Shown here one piece after another: positions 48,767 to 62,093 of a DNA stretch of 64,000 nt. A program made the position numbers and the translations under genes. This DNA is from Gymnogyps californianus. Its lineage: Eukaryota > Chordata > Aves > Accipitriformes > Cathartidae. How positions within the stretch are numbered: position 1 is the stretch's first letter; each line of letters opens with the position of its first letter. The stretch is taken from assembly GCF_018139145.2 (NCBI RefSeq), contig NC_059481.1:2716368-2780367 (forward strand), read 5' to 3'. The notes beneath the pieces are model-generated. The model saw only the letters and a program-made list of their open reading frames with translations, was not told the origin of the DNA and made no database searches.

Positions 48767-49621
48767 GCCCGGAGCGAGGTTGGTGCAGCTGGAGTGCCCG
48801 TACGCCTCCAGTCAATGAACCCTGCCGATTGCTTCAGCAGACAGTCAATATTGACCCTTCGCCAGCGTTTGCATGCGTCGGCACTAAAATTACCAAAAGC
48901 AGAACAAAGCCCCGCGCTTCCCTCCAGCGCCGGCTTTGTTCGCTGAGTCTTTAAAAAAAAAACAAAAAACCAAAAAAGCTGTATTTATTGGGGCTTTATC
49001 GGAAGGCAAAGATCTGGGAAAAGCCATGGAGAAAGAGAGCTCCACCTTCTGCTCTGCTTCTTATTTCTCACCCCTCTCTTCCTCCCCTTACCCACCATCC
49101 ATCCTCCCCCAGAGCATCCGTCCGAGCTGGACCGCCGCGGGGGGAGAGATCCTGGCACGGCTGCAGCATCATCCCCCATCCCCACCGTGTCCCCAACTCC
49201 TCGGAGGAGACCGTGGCTCAGGAGCCGGGCAGAGACCAGCGCGGGACATGGGAACCGGCAGCACCCCTGCGGTTTAGAAACTGGAAATAAAAGCTGAAGC
49301 GGTTTGAAGGCTCGGCCTCAAAAGGGGGAAGGTGGTGGGGGAGCGGAGAGGAACCAAAACCCACCGGCGGAGGAACAGGCAGAGGGGCGAAGGAGAAGTG
49401 AAAGCAGCTGTGATTACTGAAAGCCCCGATGTGAAAGAGTGGGAGTGCTATCTTTGGGGCTTTCACTTCCCCGTCTGGGCAGGTTTTCTTGGCTTCGGTC
49501 TATTTTTCCCCCTCCCCTGTCTCTGCTCATAAATTCCTCCCTGGGGCAGGTGGGGTTGGTGTCGCCGGAGGTGGGTGCCCCATCCGCCACGGGGGCTCAG
49601 AGAGGACCGAAGCCGGGGACC

Positions 49622-49698
49622 GCCGAGCATCCTCTGCCGCCGTGGGGTTTGGGGGGTACCGCTGAGCATCCCTGCTGCGGTGGGGTTTCGGGGGTACC
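49622..49698 (+). repeat. Duplicated ~39-bp segment
   Basis: GAGCATCCTCTGCCGCCGTG plus GGGTTTGGGGGGTACC is followed by GAGCATCCCTGCTGCGGTGG plus GGTTTCGGGGGTACCC. Two imperfect head-to-tail copies. Confidence 0.75.
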
Positions 49699-52600
49699 CG
49701 CTCCCTGTGAGGGATGCAGACATGTCCAAGCTGCATCACCCCCCTCCATCCCCTTTCCAGAGTGGGGACAGCCACGCCACCGGTCCCTGGTGCATGGGCT
49801 GCATCTGGGTGTTCGGCCTCCGAATAAGGAGATATTTTAATCTTTTAAGCAGACTGCGTCTCCCATCGGTCTCTGCCCCCCAGATATTTCGGGCAGGACC
49901 GGAGGCCTGGTAGCGGGGCAGAGCGGGGTGCTTGGGTACAGCAAGCACCTCAGTAAAAGCCATTTTTGTTAAAGATGAAACGCCGTCGCTAAGGGTTGAA
50001 AGAGCTTCCAGTCTGGTGTCGAGCAAGTGTTTTCTTTCTCCGAAAATAAAAAGAGGCGAGGGATGGCCAAGACCCAATGTGCTGGCGGCGTGGAGAGTCT
50101 CTAGCATCACACTGACGTGGAAAATAAGTGTTGAGCCATGAAAAGCAGCGATGCCCCCCAGCTGCCCCTTAGCAGTCCTTATTGCTGCAGCCTCCATGCT
50201 TAGTTTTGGGCAAGGAAAGCCTGCAGGTGCATGGATTTAGGCCCATTTAGCAACCCCAATAAAACCAGTGCCTTCCCCCCCCACCATCCCTGGAAAGGGT
50301 CAGTGTAACTCAGCTGTGACCTCAGCCGGGGTGTTGGACTGCTTTCTGCCTGGGGAGAAGCCTGCTGTCCTCTGCAGGACCCAAACCTGGCCTTAAAGTT
50401 AAGCCTGGGATTAGAGGCTGTGCTGAAGCTTCCCGAGGCAAGTCCCCCGCTGTCCTGAATCAGCAGAGCGGCTGCACGGGGAAGACTGAGAGCGGACGAG
50501 GGGTCTGGCAGCTCGTGGGGAGCTCGGTGTTGGGTGCTGAAAGGAGGGAGCTGGCTGTGGGGCTCAGTGACCAGCCATGAGCTGGTCCCCTGCATCCATC
50601 AGCTGAGCTGTAGGGGACAGAAACCATGGTAAAATCGTTAGGGTGGTGTCACCGTTCACAGGGGGCTGGACTGAGTCCTCGGTGATGGAGGATGCAGCCC
50701 TCCAGATGGTCAGGTTTGTTTTCTCTCCTGGCTGCTGGGGAATTATTCTATATTTATTATTAAATACCCCCGCAAGGATCAGGACAAGCACCTTGGAGTG
50801 GGTCAGAAGCCCCAGGCCTGGACCCTACCCCTCACCCTCCCAGCACATGGCTACTGAGCATCACCTTTGGCTACCAACTAAGTGAACGGTGCTTATTTGG
50901 TCCTGCTGGGATGGGAGCTGTTTGCAGGCTGCTCACACCAGCCCTGTCGTTATAGATGGGGACACGGTGACGGCGAGGGGGGAGCGGCTCTGGCGAGGAT
51001 GCTCCAGGATGGCACAGCCGTGAAGCCGTGCTCCCAGCTTGCCCTGCCTAAAGGTGAGTTTTGCAAAATGCGTTGCTTTTCCTTGGTGTTTTTCCGGGCT
51101 CCTGTTTTACACAACGGCTCCTTGCTCGCTCTGTCCTGCTAGCGTAAGGCGTGAAGGCCAAACCACCCCGAATCTTTAAGGCAAAGATAAGCATTCCCAA
51201 AACACAGGGCTTGGAAAAAAAAAATCAACGTCCCTCCCACATACACCCGTCGGTTTTAGCTTACTTCAGGATTTCTGACTTTAAAATGCTCAGGGCCTGT
51301 CCTGCCGTGGAAGGGGAATCCTCATCCCTGCAAAACCTCACGCTGAGCTCTCCCCAGGGATTTCTGCCCTCCATTTAAAGCCTTGCTTTTCTCTTCCCAC
51401 TCCTCCATTAATGCTGCTGGATTAATTTGGCCCCTATATTTCCTATATACCAGCCTTAAATTCCATAATTAACATGTCAACGCAGTCAATCCTATTCCAG
51501 AGGCGGAAGAACCGAGACGGGGAGGGAGGCAGTGACTTACCAGATCCTGCCCTGCACAGGGAAGGGGATGCAGAAGGAAAGGGACTGGGGGCTTTCCCTC
51601 TGAATTAAACCAACACAAGAAAGAAAGAATAATATAATTAGGGGGGGGGAAATGGCAGAAAAGTTAAAGCCACTCCCTGAAACTCAACCGCTTTCATCCC
51701 GCAGGAGCTCGGCAGATAGACCACAGGCGTCGCTAGGTCAGATGCTCTGGAGCTCTTCCAGGCCTGGCCAGTGTTTAAATAGAAAGGTTATGTACCTGGG
51801 AGATTTATTTCATCTTTTAATTGGTTATTTGTTTACACGACTCGGGAGCTCTTTGCTAATGTTTGCTTTGCTGGCTCACTCAGCTGCTGAAAATCCCGGC
51901 CGGCCGCGTCCCAGCCCGGCCAGCGTGCCGGGGGAGGCTGCCTTTCGGCTCCGGCTCCTCGGCTTCACCTGGTGAGCCCCGGTGATTCCCCGGTGATTCC
52001 CCGTGAGCCCTTCCCAGCCCCGTTCCTCAGGCACCACCAAATCCCCCCGGAGCCGGCATCTCTCCCATCACACCCTCGCAAGGGTGCGGGTGCGATGGTC
52101 CAGATGAGGGTCCACCACCCCAACACCTCCCCTTCCCTTCCTTTGTGGGCAGGCTGATGGAAAACTGGAGCAGGGTCCCTCCTGGCTGCGGAGGTGGCGG
52201 AGATGGACCCCTCTCAGCTGGGTTTTGGGGCTCCCCCTCTCCCAAGCATCCTGCCAGGCCCAGCAGAGGACGGGATGCAAAACACCATGGTTATGGGTTT
52301 GGGATTTCCCAAGCGTGTGGTAAGGTCTCGGTTCTCCGCTGGTCTCAATCTGCACAAAGCTTTGGAGGAAAATCAGTTTTCTTCCACTGCAGCTCTAGAG
52401 AAACGGGCTTTGGAAACGACTGGCGAAGTGCAATGCTTCTCTCGCACCTCCTCTCTCGGTTTTATCTCATTTTATGTTAATTTTCACCTTTCCACGAGCT
52501 GTGGGACTGCCTTTGCAGGCGTGCCCAGGCAATGGGTGCCCGACAGCCGCGTAGGCGGATGGCTGCGGTGCGAGGTGCCCTCGGGCTCTTTGGCAGAGCG

Positions 52601-55600
52601 GGCGTCTGATGGCAGATAATCTCCTCCACCTCGTCCTTGGGGAGCACTGGCGTGGTTCAGGGGGGCCTCTTTCCCTCCCTGCCCCAGCGTTGGAGCCAGT
52701 GGATCCTTATCTCGGCTCGGCATGCCTCCCTGGAGGGGAGAAGGGAAGCGATGCTCCCTGGCCCATGCCGATAAGGAGCAGCCACCCAGCCGGATCAGTG
52801 GGGTGAGCTTGGAAGGAGCAGCCTCGGGGGTGATGGGGAAGCCGCAGATAAAGGGGGGGATCATGCCCAAGATGAGCTGGCATTGGCAGGAGCCCCTTGA
52901 AATTAGGAAGGCCAAGGCAGGTGTTTCCAAGGCGGGCAGGTTCGCTCCAAAAAAACCTCCCAGCTTCTGCGGCTGATGGCTGTCTTCCCAGCGGGGCGGC
53001 TTGCCCGCTCCTCTGCCAGCTCCTGCCCGTGCTCATTGAACCGATGTCAACAGCGGCCACGTGTGTTTGGAAAGAGCTGATGGGTGCCACTGCAGGAATG
53101 GGGGGCCTTGGGGTTTTTTTTTTCATGTTTTTTGGGTTACAAATGCGTTAACATCTGTTTTGCGCAATCAATCCATTTCTCAATCTTTGCTCCCTGCAAA
53201 CTGGAGACGAAAGCGCGTTGCTTAACTGGGTAAATCAGAGCTGCCTCTGTTCCTCCAGCCTCACTGACTGCACGTGGCCGGCTCCTCTTCTCTCCTTCCT
53301 CCCATCAAAGTCTGCATTAATAAGGATCATTAAAACCGTGTTTGGGAGCAGTTTATTGATTTATCCTCTGGGATTTCTTTTTTCTCCTGGACTTCTGAAC
53401 TGCTTCTCAAAGGTGGTACCAAGATGTGTTTCCAGGTGACGTGGAGGAGGACTTCCCCAGGTGCTGCCCACACTTTTTTGAGGAGGAGGAAGATGATGGG
53501 GATATTGAGGATGGCACCATCTTATGACCATCCCATGCCTAGCGTGGAGGCCATGATGGTGTCTCCAAGCTTTGGTCCGTATGGCCATGAGGTTGGCTAC
53601 AGGGCATCCTGTGCTGCCTCCCCAGCCTGTCCCCAGTCCCTCAGAGGCAAAGGCAGCAGGGCACGGTGACCCAGCCCCAGGCCACCCGCTGACCCACTTG
53701 GCTTGGCACGTGCGGAGGAGATGTTTGGAGCAGCGAGGAGGTCAGACAGGCCATGCAGGAAGCCTCCGAGGTGGTGCTGCCCTGACGTAGGATGAGAGGA
53801 CCAAAGGCTATGGGGAATTTTGCCCTCTTGCTGCAGGGTGTTGGGGAAAAAATGTGTCATGAAGTGGTGGTGGGATAGCCACTGCTATGCTCGGCAATGG
53901 AGCCTTCTCCAAAAAAAAAAATCACCATTGCTTGGGGCTGAAAGACCCTGTTGGGGCTAGAAGGACCTGTGGAGGCCAAGGTGGGCTCCTGAGATGGGAA
54001 TCACCTTCTGGAGAGCAGATGGGACCATGCACTGAGTGTAGCTCTTCTGGTGCTGAGCTTTGATGGGAAAGTGCTGAGTTTTGTGACCATGGAGAACAGG
54101 GAGAGCTCACCCAGGTTTTCCCTGGGCTGGGATTTATGTATGCCACCAGCCAGCGGACGAAAGGTCTGGAAAACCCAGGACCTGCTATGTCTTGCAGAGC
54201 TACTGGGCTTTTCCAAGTGGCATAAGCAAAGCCCAGCCCACTACTTGCCTGCCTGAGGACAAAGCTTGTGCATTTGGGTTTTGTTAGCATCTGGTCCATG
54301 GAGGTCCCCATCCCAGGTGGCACCACGGTACCCAAGAGTGCCCCAGGGAGACCTGGTGCCCTTCTGGTGGCAGAGAGAGCTTCTGCTTTATGTTTTAGCA
54401 TAAAGACCAGGGGCTGGGTGTACACCATCTCCAAGGCTTTTCACCTGATTTCTTAAGTCAAAGGCATCTCTGTAGCCATATTATTGGTGTGCCCCAGCAG
54501 CTTTCAAACCATCAGCCAGGCTGACCAAGTCCCCAGGGGTGATAGGGATGAAGCTCCTGGTGTTGATAGCTGCTGTCCATCAGCCACGGGTGAAAGCAGA
54601 GGCGGCTGCTGCTCCACTGCCAGAGCTTGGTGCATCTCCCACAGCTTTGCCGGGGTGCTTGCTGGGGTGCCCACAACGTGCCCCGACACCCTCGCGGGGC
54701 ATCAAAACAGCAGCCCTTCCAGCCAGCCATGGTCCCATGTTGTTTGGCACTAGGTGACATCTTGCCAGGACCTGCACACAGCTCCTTATCGAGGCTGCAG
54801 TTAATTCCAGTGCGGACCTGCTGCCTGCCCAGTGTGACGGGGACGTGGGGATGATCAGTGTGTGGAGGCGTCCATGGGGACACTGAGCGTGCCAGCAGCG
54901 TGTCAGGAATATAATGGCAGAAATGAAGAGCGAAGCCAGGGCTGGTCAAAACTTGCCCTCTCCAGTACATCTTCCCAGCAGCTTCTCAATACCAATAGTC
55001 ATTGGGACGGTGCAATCAAAATACTTGACCAAGAAAATACGTGGTAAGTGGGTTTATATTGCAGCGAAAGTCAAAGGAAATGTGTAACCGCAGGTGATGC
55101 GCAATGGCAAAGAGAGAGATTAAATAAATACGGGAGGTAATTAGCAATCAGGTGTCCTTGAGTGCTTTTAACATGTGGATCTCACCTTGATGGTGGGAAC
55201 ATCACAGGCAGGTTCCACCTTTTACAGGTGCAGTCACATCGCTTGCCCTGCTGCAGGGCTGGCTTAGCTGCACCTCGGAGGACACGGCTTTGGGAGGGTC
55301 TCCACGTTTCTGGCTGCTGAACGGGGCTAAAGGAGAACAGGCAAAGCGGGAAAAGCTCATAAGGAAGCAAGAGAAGGAGGAGGAGATCCCGGGGTGTCAT
55401 CGGGGCAGCTTCTCCAAGCCTGGCCGATGCAACGTGAGCCCTTTCAAAGGCTGCCCAGCCCCAGCTGGCTGCTCTTGCTCAGCCCCGACCCCGGCGGGGC
55501 TGGGCGCAGCCGGGCCAGCCCTGGGAAGTCCCCAGGGACTTCAGTGGCACTGAGGCCGGCTGCCAGCTGGGGCTCGGGAGTCCCCCAGCCTGAGGGGAGA

Positions 55601-58600
55601 TGCTAAGCCGGGGCCAAGCTGTGGTTCCCTGAAGGCATTGGGTGGGAAGGGCTGATCCAGCTCCTGGAGATCAGACGGCAGCAGGTATCCCTGAGGGAGG
55701 GCTCAGCTGGGTGTAAGCCTCCTTGTAACAGGTTTCCGTGACCTGTAAGATGATGAGGACGTGGGTACCGGGAGGGGGAGATGAAGGGCAGAGGGTCATT
55801 TCAGCCCTAAGCCCTGAGCAGCCATCCCTCTCCACTACCTGGGGTGGTAAATCCATCCTGGCACCAGGATCATGGCTTATCCCGCCACCACCTCATTTCT
55901 AGCCATCTTCACTGAGGGTTTTTGCAATAAAACCTCTGCTGAGGGAACCTGGGGACCAGCAGGTGAGCCCTAAAGTCTCAATCCCAGTAACAGAGGGATG
56001 GAAAAGGAGAGCTTGAACTTCAAAGCAGTTGTCTGGTGGGACCTCCTCTCCCAGACCAGTCTGGAGAAGGTCCTGCAGCCCCAGCTTCAGGCCTGCATCC
56101 AGAAGCGCTGTGGCGGGCACAGCCAAGAGCTTCACTCATTTATTATTATTTTTTTTTTCCTTTCCAGGCACTGAAAATTGCTGCGTGGGAAGAAGGGGAT
56201 TTGGAGGTGATGAATGGCTTTGCCGTGTTTGCCAAACAGATGTTTTCTTTTTATGGGCACCAAACACCTGAGCTTGCCCTTCTTGGCTGGAAGAGCGAAA
56301 TTCCCAAAAACTGTTCAGAAATACCAGCAAAATTGGTAGTTTCAAAAGAAAACTGGGAAGGCTGGAGGTGCAGAGCCACGGGAGCAGAGGGGAAAGGCCA
56401 GGCTCAGCCCTCTGAGGTATGGGATGTCCATGTGCTGCTTCTGTCCCAGCCAAGGGGATTTTCCAGTGACCTGGATATAAGCAGGGCACGATCCATCCCT
56501 CCCGCTGGTCCTGGCTCAGCCGCCCCGGAGCCCTGCGGCACAGGAACTGGGTCGGGCAAGCATCCCTGAGCCCGGAGGCATCCGCTCAGCCCCTGCAAAG
56601 AGCCCAAGGGGGTCCCACACCTTCCCTGCCCCACCCTCTAATGAGGAAAATGCCCACAGGGAGGCATTGGGAGGCATCAAAGGATGCGGGTGCAAGTCCC
56701 ACAGGGAACCGCACCGGGATGGATGCTCCCAGGTCACGGGGATGCTGCACCCAAGCTGAGAGCAGTGCCCAGGTCTCGGCTCCTTGGTTTGCATGTTGAA
56801 ATCAGGGGTTTCCCGTAACAGGAGGATGGTGATGTTCCCCTCTGTGTCCTTGGAGGAGCAGCGTCTCGGCTGGCTGGCCTTGTGGTCTGTGAATCATGCC
56901 CTGGTTAGCAGAAAGAAGATCTTCAGGGCTTGCTCCCTGCTTCTCTAACCATCCATCCATCCCCGAGTCATTGCACCAAACCCGGGTGGTCCCTGTCACC
57001 CCAAGCTCTCTGCCGATGCTGTCTTCCTCCCTCTGGGTGGGGTATTTGCTTTTATTTCCCAGCGTATCTATCCCCTTCCCTGCAGCAACACCAGCCATGT
57101 GCTTGCTTGGAAAGCCTCTTGCAAAACCTGAGATAGCGCGTTGAAACTTGACGGCTTGTTTGCTCCTCGGCTTCGAAGCATTTCTTTACCGTTGCTGTTT
57201 GCAAGGCCCTTAGTTGGGCTTGCAGGCTGTTGATGTTGGCGCACATCGTTAATCTCAGTTTATCTGCTTCTTTGTGCCATTTGGGATGTATTTGTAGTTT
57301 CTTGCGATACTTCTGAGGAGCAAACCCCAGGCAGCTGTTGGGCTGCAAAACGCCCTCTCCATTGGGCTGCAATACACAGATCTCTCCAGAGATGCATTTC
57401 TAAGCAAAAATAGATAATTTTTTTTTAACAGCTTTCTGTTTCTTTTCTTAAATGATCTAGCTGCTTCTTCAAGGTGTTTCAGCCCTAGCAGCATCCTGTG
57501 GCAAGGAGTTCCCCAGCTGAACGCGCAGCCTTAGCTTACCTCTGCCAGGGCAGGGACCTGGCACCGGAGCATCGCCAGTAATTTTCCACCCGACTCCACG
57601 CTGTGGAAATACACCCAGGCACGGAAAAAGCCTGGAAGGGAATAAAGAAGACACTTGGCCAAAACAGCTTGGCCGGCTCCCAAGTCAAGGAACGGCTTCA
57701 GGTTCATCTCCAGCTCCCCAACAGCCTGGCAGGCTCGGCTGCCTCGGCTCCATGTGGGCTGCGGGCTCCCTGGGGCCGGATCCCGCGGCACCCCCACGCT
57801 ATATATGGGACGGGCCAGCTGCATTTTGCCAGGCAGCCGCCGTGCCAAAACCCCGAGCGATCCTGCTCCGACAGCTCCCTGCGCCCACGGGTTCGGTGCA
57901 AGACGAAGAGGGGGGAAAAAATGGCCTTTTTGTGGGTTTTTTTTTTTTGGGGGGGGTGTTCTTCATTCTTGCTGCAGAGCAAATGGGCTCGAAGGCTGCC
58001 TTGGGAAGGAGAAGAAAAAACTTAGCTCTTCTTCTCACAGCCAAGCCCTGCCGAAGGCCGTGGTGAGGGCAGAGCGTGCAGAAGGCTTGGGGGCAGCGGG
58101 GATGTGGGGGTGGGAGGGAGGTGGCGAGCGGTCCCTTTATGAGACTGTAATTGCCCCAGCCAAAAAACGCATTAGCCCGATGAGTGAAATGAGGTTTTTA
58201 TGAGGGCAATAAGACGTTCCAGTGCACCGGGGCGATAATTGCCTGCCCGGGGCTCTGCGAGGAGCCGCTCAGGCTCCTGCTGCAATACGGCCCCAGCCCG
58301 AGCAAGAGGGTCCAAACTGTTCCCAACCTCCCCGCACTAATCCGGCTTACCTCACCGGTACGGCAATAACCATCGGAAGCCATCCCCACCTCCCATTGCC
58401 AGCAGCTGGAGAGCACGAAATGTTCCCAGACAAACCTCCCCACACCCTGCATGGCCCCGGCAAACAAGGGAGGCTTCCCAAATCCCACGAGCATCCTTCC
58501 TCCGGCAGCTCCCTGCAGCAAACGCCCTTGGAGAGCCGCTGTCCCCTGCCCGCCTCTGTGAAAACTCAAGTTCCTGTGCAAAGGGTGATGAAACAGGCTG

Positions 58601-60894
58601 GGAAAGAGACACCAGGGGCAGACACGACCGAGGTCTGTAATATCACGATGAGTCCAGAGAAGATAAATGAGGGGGTGATTACTCACTGCCCCTTGTTGTG
58701 TAAAAACTAGGGCCATCAAATGCATCCAGCAGCTGGCAGGTTCAAAGCAACCCAAAGGAGATGCTTCTCCATACGATCAAGCTGTGGAGCCCTTTGCCAT
58801 AGGGCAGCATGATGCAGAAGACTGAGGATGGCTTCAAAAAGCAATTCCTGGAAAAGAAAGCCACGCAGGACACAGGGACCATCGCTGGCTCACTCTGCTG
58901 GGTGCTACGAGGGGTGTAGAAGTAACTTCTGTTCGCCGAGGTCTTATGTTTTCCCTTGGTCATCTGCTCTAGCCTATGGTTGGGGAGCAAAGAAGCCCAC
59001 CGGCGAGGTGGGTGGCATATCTGCTCACCCATGCTGATACCGTGATCTAAGACACAGAGCAGCAGTTAGTCCCTGGGGACATGTTGGCCAAGGGTGGGCT
59101 AAGCCCTAGGTCAGGGCTTGCAGTCCTGAGCGGGGTCAGGAGCAGGGGAGGGTTAGTTGCTGCTGGTGGAGGTGAGGGAAAGAAGATATCCCCATTCCCA
59201 AGGTGGCCAGGGGGAGCTGGATTTCACTCCATGGGAGGAATGACTCAGTAGGAGCCAGTCACAGGAGCAACCACAAAGATCGGTTATCGGTGGAAAATCT
59301 GTCTCGTGAGGGCATCAAAGCAGCTCCTTGTGTGCCAAAACGAAGGGGGAGGGAGAGGAAAAGAGGACAAAGAGCTGCTGTGCCGCGCCAGGAGGGTTTT
59401 GTGGCCACCAGCCCCCAGCTGGGATGGTGCAGAAGGGGGTTGAAAGCCCCGTGTCCTTCCACTTAAGAGCTGCTTCTGCCCATCCTGACAACCCAAGGGC
59501 TGGGTGAGCCGGGAGAGGAAGGTCTCGCTCTCTGACGACCCCACCGAAGTCAAGCCAGAGCCAGGCTACGTGTGTGTTATTCACCTTGAAACTATGTGAG
59601 TAAACAGAGAAGTCTCCTCTTCCTGGTCCCACCTTGGCAGTGAAGCTGCATTTCTGCAGGCTGGAGTAGATGAGCCCTAATCCACCCCAGCAGATAAAGG
59701 GGATGGCCTTGCTCTCTCCTCTGGTGAGACCTCGAGCCAAACCACCCGGGAGAGGAAAAACGCGTAGCTCCAGTTAGTCTCCTGCGACATCCCCTCCTGC
59801 GTGGAGCTCCTTGAAGACGTCCCACTGGGAGGAAGGCAGCCCTTTCCCACCGCTTCTGATGTTTTTATCGCCTGTGTCACACTCAGGTTTGGTCGCTCAG
59901 CAGCAGCGATGCTCATGACTTGCTCTGTGGCGTGGGGGGACTGGAGCAAACTGGTAAGAGCCCAGCCGAGAGACCCAGCACCAGCCGGGAGGAAGAAGAA
60001 GAGATGGTCTCCGCAAGAGAGGGACCTCCCTGCTAGCACAGCAAAAGCCTCTGAGCTCCAGGAACTTGGTGGCCACCACCGCAGCCGTGAGTCCCATCGG
60101 ATGCTGCACCCTGACACCTTCCAACCTGGTCCTCGGGGTTCCCGCAGGAGCTCTCGGAAGGCCTCCAGGTCTGTGACTCAGTGCCGCTGGCAGCAGCTGA
60201 GCTTGGCTCTTCTCTAGAAAACCTTCATCCATCTTGGTGTCCTCTTCCCCATCAGTGCCACGTGCTGAGGATTCTCAGTGCAAGAGGAGAAACCACCCTG
60301 GACCGTCCTAGAGGGAAGAGAGCAACCTCCAGAGCAGGACCGGAGCCAGCCCAGAGCTGGGAAGACTTGCAGAAGACTTTGAAGTGTTTCCAGCTCTCCT
60401 GAGACAGCGGTTTCTGCAGGCAGGAGGAGAGAATAAAATGACCGAACTCACCACGGAGCCGTGCGGCTGCCTGTCCTCCCACGCCAGGTAAAGGAGGGTC
60501 AGAGACACCGCAGCAATGCCACACGAACACCCTGGAGAGGTGAACCCACCTCTGGCCCCAGCCAGGGGGGAACCAAAAATGATTTAAGGACTTTGGGAGC
60601 ATCTCGGTGAGTCCGTGGGAGACCTGTGCAGGCTGGCTGGCTGGGAGGCAGCTCACAGGTCGATAGCTGCAGGCTGGCCTGAATGAGCCCTGAAGCACAC
60701 GGATATCAGAGGTAACTGATGGAGAACGGAGTCCAGAGGTTACAGAGTCTCGTAGCCATTCCTACACTGGGAACCACATAGAAATGAATAAATTAACCAT
60801 TTCTGAGCTTTAGGTATACGCAGCAGCATATACGTCACCCCCATGGCACAGACGCCACTCGGCATCCTTGGCGTTTGCTACTGGAAACCACTTC

Positions 60895-60926
60895 CAAACT
60901 AAACCAAACCGAACCGAACCAAACCC
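60895..60926 (+). repeat. (AACCR)n pentanucleotide repeat
   Basis: AAACTAAACCAAACCGAACC and GAACCAAACCC form about six copies of an AACCA/AACCG unit. A simple satellite-like tract. Confidence 0.8.
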
Positions 60927-62066
60927 GTTGAACGCGTCCCACCTCGCGGGTCTGCTGCGCCGGCTGCAGGCTGTGCCAGAGCTGGAAACTGTGTGGAGTT
61001 GGAAATCCGCCCCTTTTTTTTTCCCTCTTGCCAGCTGACCTTTCAGCCGGATCAGTTCCCGGGCATCTTCACCCCCTAATCTCACCAGTTATTGCCAGTG
61101 GAAGGGAAAGGCAGGAGCGGACGGGCAAAGGCAGGTTGGAGGTGGGAACAGGGCAGATGGGTCTGGGATGGTCTGGAGCTACTGGGGAGCAGCTCCTGGG
61201 CTGGGGAGCGTAATGCCCAGGCTGCTGGTCAGCCCCCAGGGGCTGTATCCTGCCCGATCGACTTCTGCCTCCATCCCCGTGTCCCGTGGTTCCCGATCAG
61301 TGGCTCCACACGAGGTCCTGTGCCCTGTTTGCCCCGGCTGTGCAAGCCGGGCTGCTGGGGTGCAGAAGGCACCCATGATCCTGCTGCTGGTTGGGAAGTG
61401 CCAGAGATGCTCCTACCTCCTCCGTGCCCCTCTGCTTGCCTTCCCAGAGGAGGTATCACCATCCCCAGTGCCCTGAAGGCAGCTGAGGAGCTGAAAAACC
61501 TCCAGCCTGGCTGGCAGAGGCCACCTCCATCCTCCACGATCTCAGAGGCCATGGAGAAAGCAACCGACTGCTTGCTCAGGACCCTTGCGAGCCCGTTTCT
61601 CCCTGCACTGGGCAGCAGTCCTGCCTGGGACGAAGGAGCCTTTGCTCCCGGTGAGGACATTTTGTGCCATGTTGTGCCACTGCCTTGGGATCTGGTCCAG
61701 GTAGAGGGAGGATGTTCAGCTCCATTAGCTCCACGGAGAGGTCGGTCCCTCGGTCCACCCATCCTCTCCCAGCTCCTTCGACAGCAAAAAAAGCCCAGGG
61801 GCTGTGCAAGCCAGAGCTGCCTCCGTAGTCATCGCATCAAGTTCATTTGTGGCTATAGGTGGCATTTCCGAGGCAGCCAAACCACAAGTTTAGCAAGAAA
61901 TGCAACCCTCAGTTGCTCTTGAGAGTGCGGAAAGCGTCAGAGAGGTCGAGGGTTTCTCTTTGGGAGCGAGCTGGGCGGGCACGCTGCAGCCACGGGTGGG
62001 AGGAGAAGGGGAGGAAGGTCCACGCGTTGCTGAGGTTCAAACCGGATGACCTCAACCAGAGCGGAA

Positions 62067-62093
62067 AAAAAAAAAAAGAGAAAAAAAAAAAGA
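62067..62093 (+). repeat. A-rich tract
   Basis: Two A runs separated by GAG (13 and 11 A). It may be a poly(A) tail of a retroposed sequence, but no source is recognisable upstream. Confidence 0.75.

Larger units (their letters stand above)
42831..51600. other. Gene-free region downstream of PPCDC, part 1
   Basis: GC-rich DNA without a supportable coding gene. It holds a mini-LTR remnant (43477-43509), an orphan CpG-dense segment (about 45050-45360), short tandem duplications (45659-45703, 46184-46245, 48733-48766, 49622-49698) and a GTCAATATTGAC palindrome (48844-48855). In human the next gene is C15orf39, but I see none of its coding sequence here. Confidence 0.5.

Noticed and set aside
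56036..56569. Possible exon after TTTCCAG at 56167
   Set aside because: A good acceptor-like tract precedes an open frame, but there is no partner donor or protein family match to support it.
61092..61922. A 276-codon plus-strand frame
   Set aside because: Pro/Gly/Ser-rich translation without recognisable domain, secretion signal or flanking splice signals; expected by chance in GC-rich DNA.
62030..62060. tRNA-like B box (GGTTCAAACC)
   Set aside because: No A box or cloverleaf arms at the right spacing upstream; likewise GGGTTCAAATCAC near 35639.
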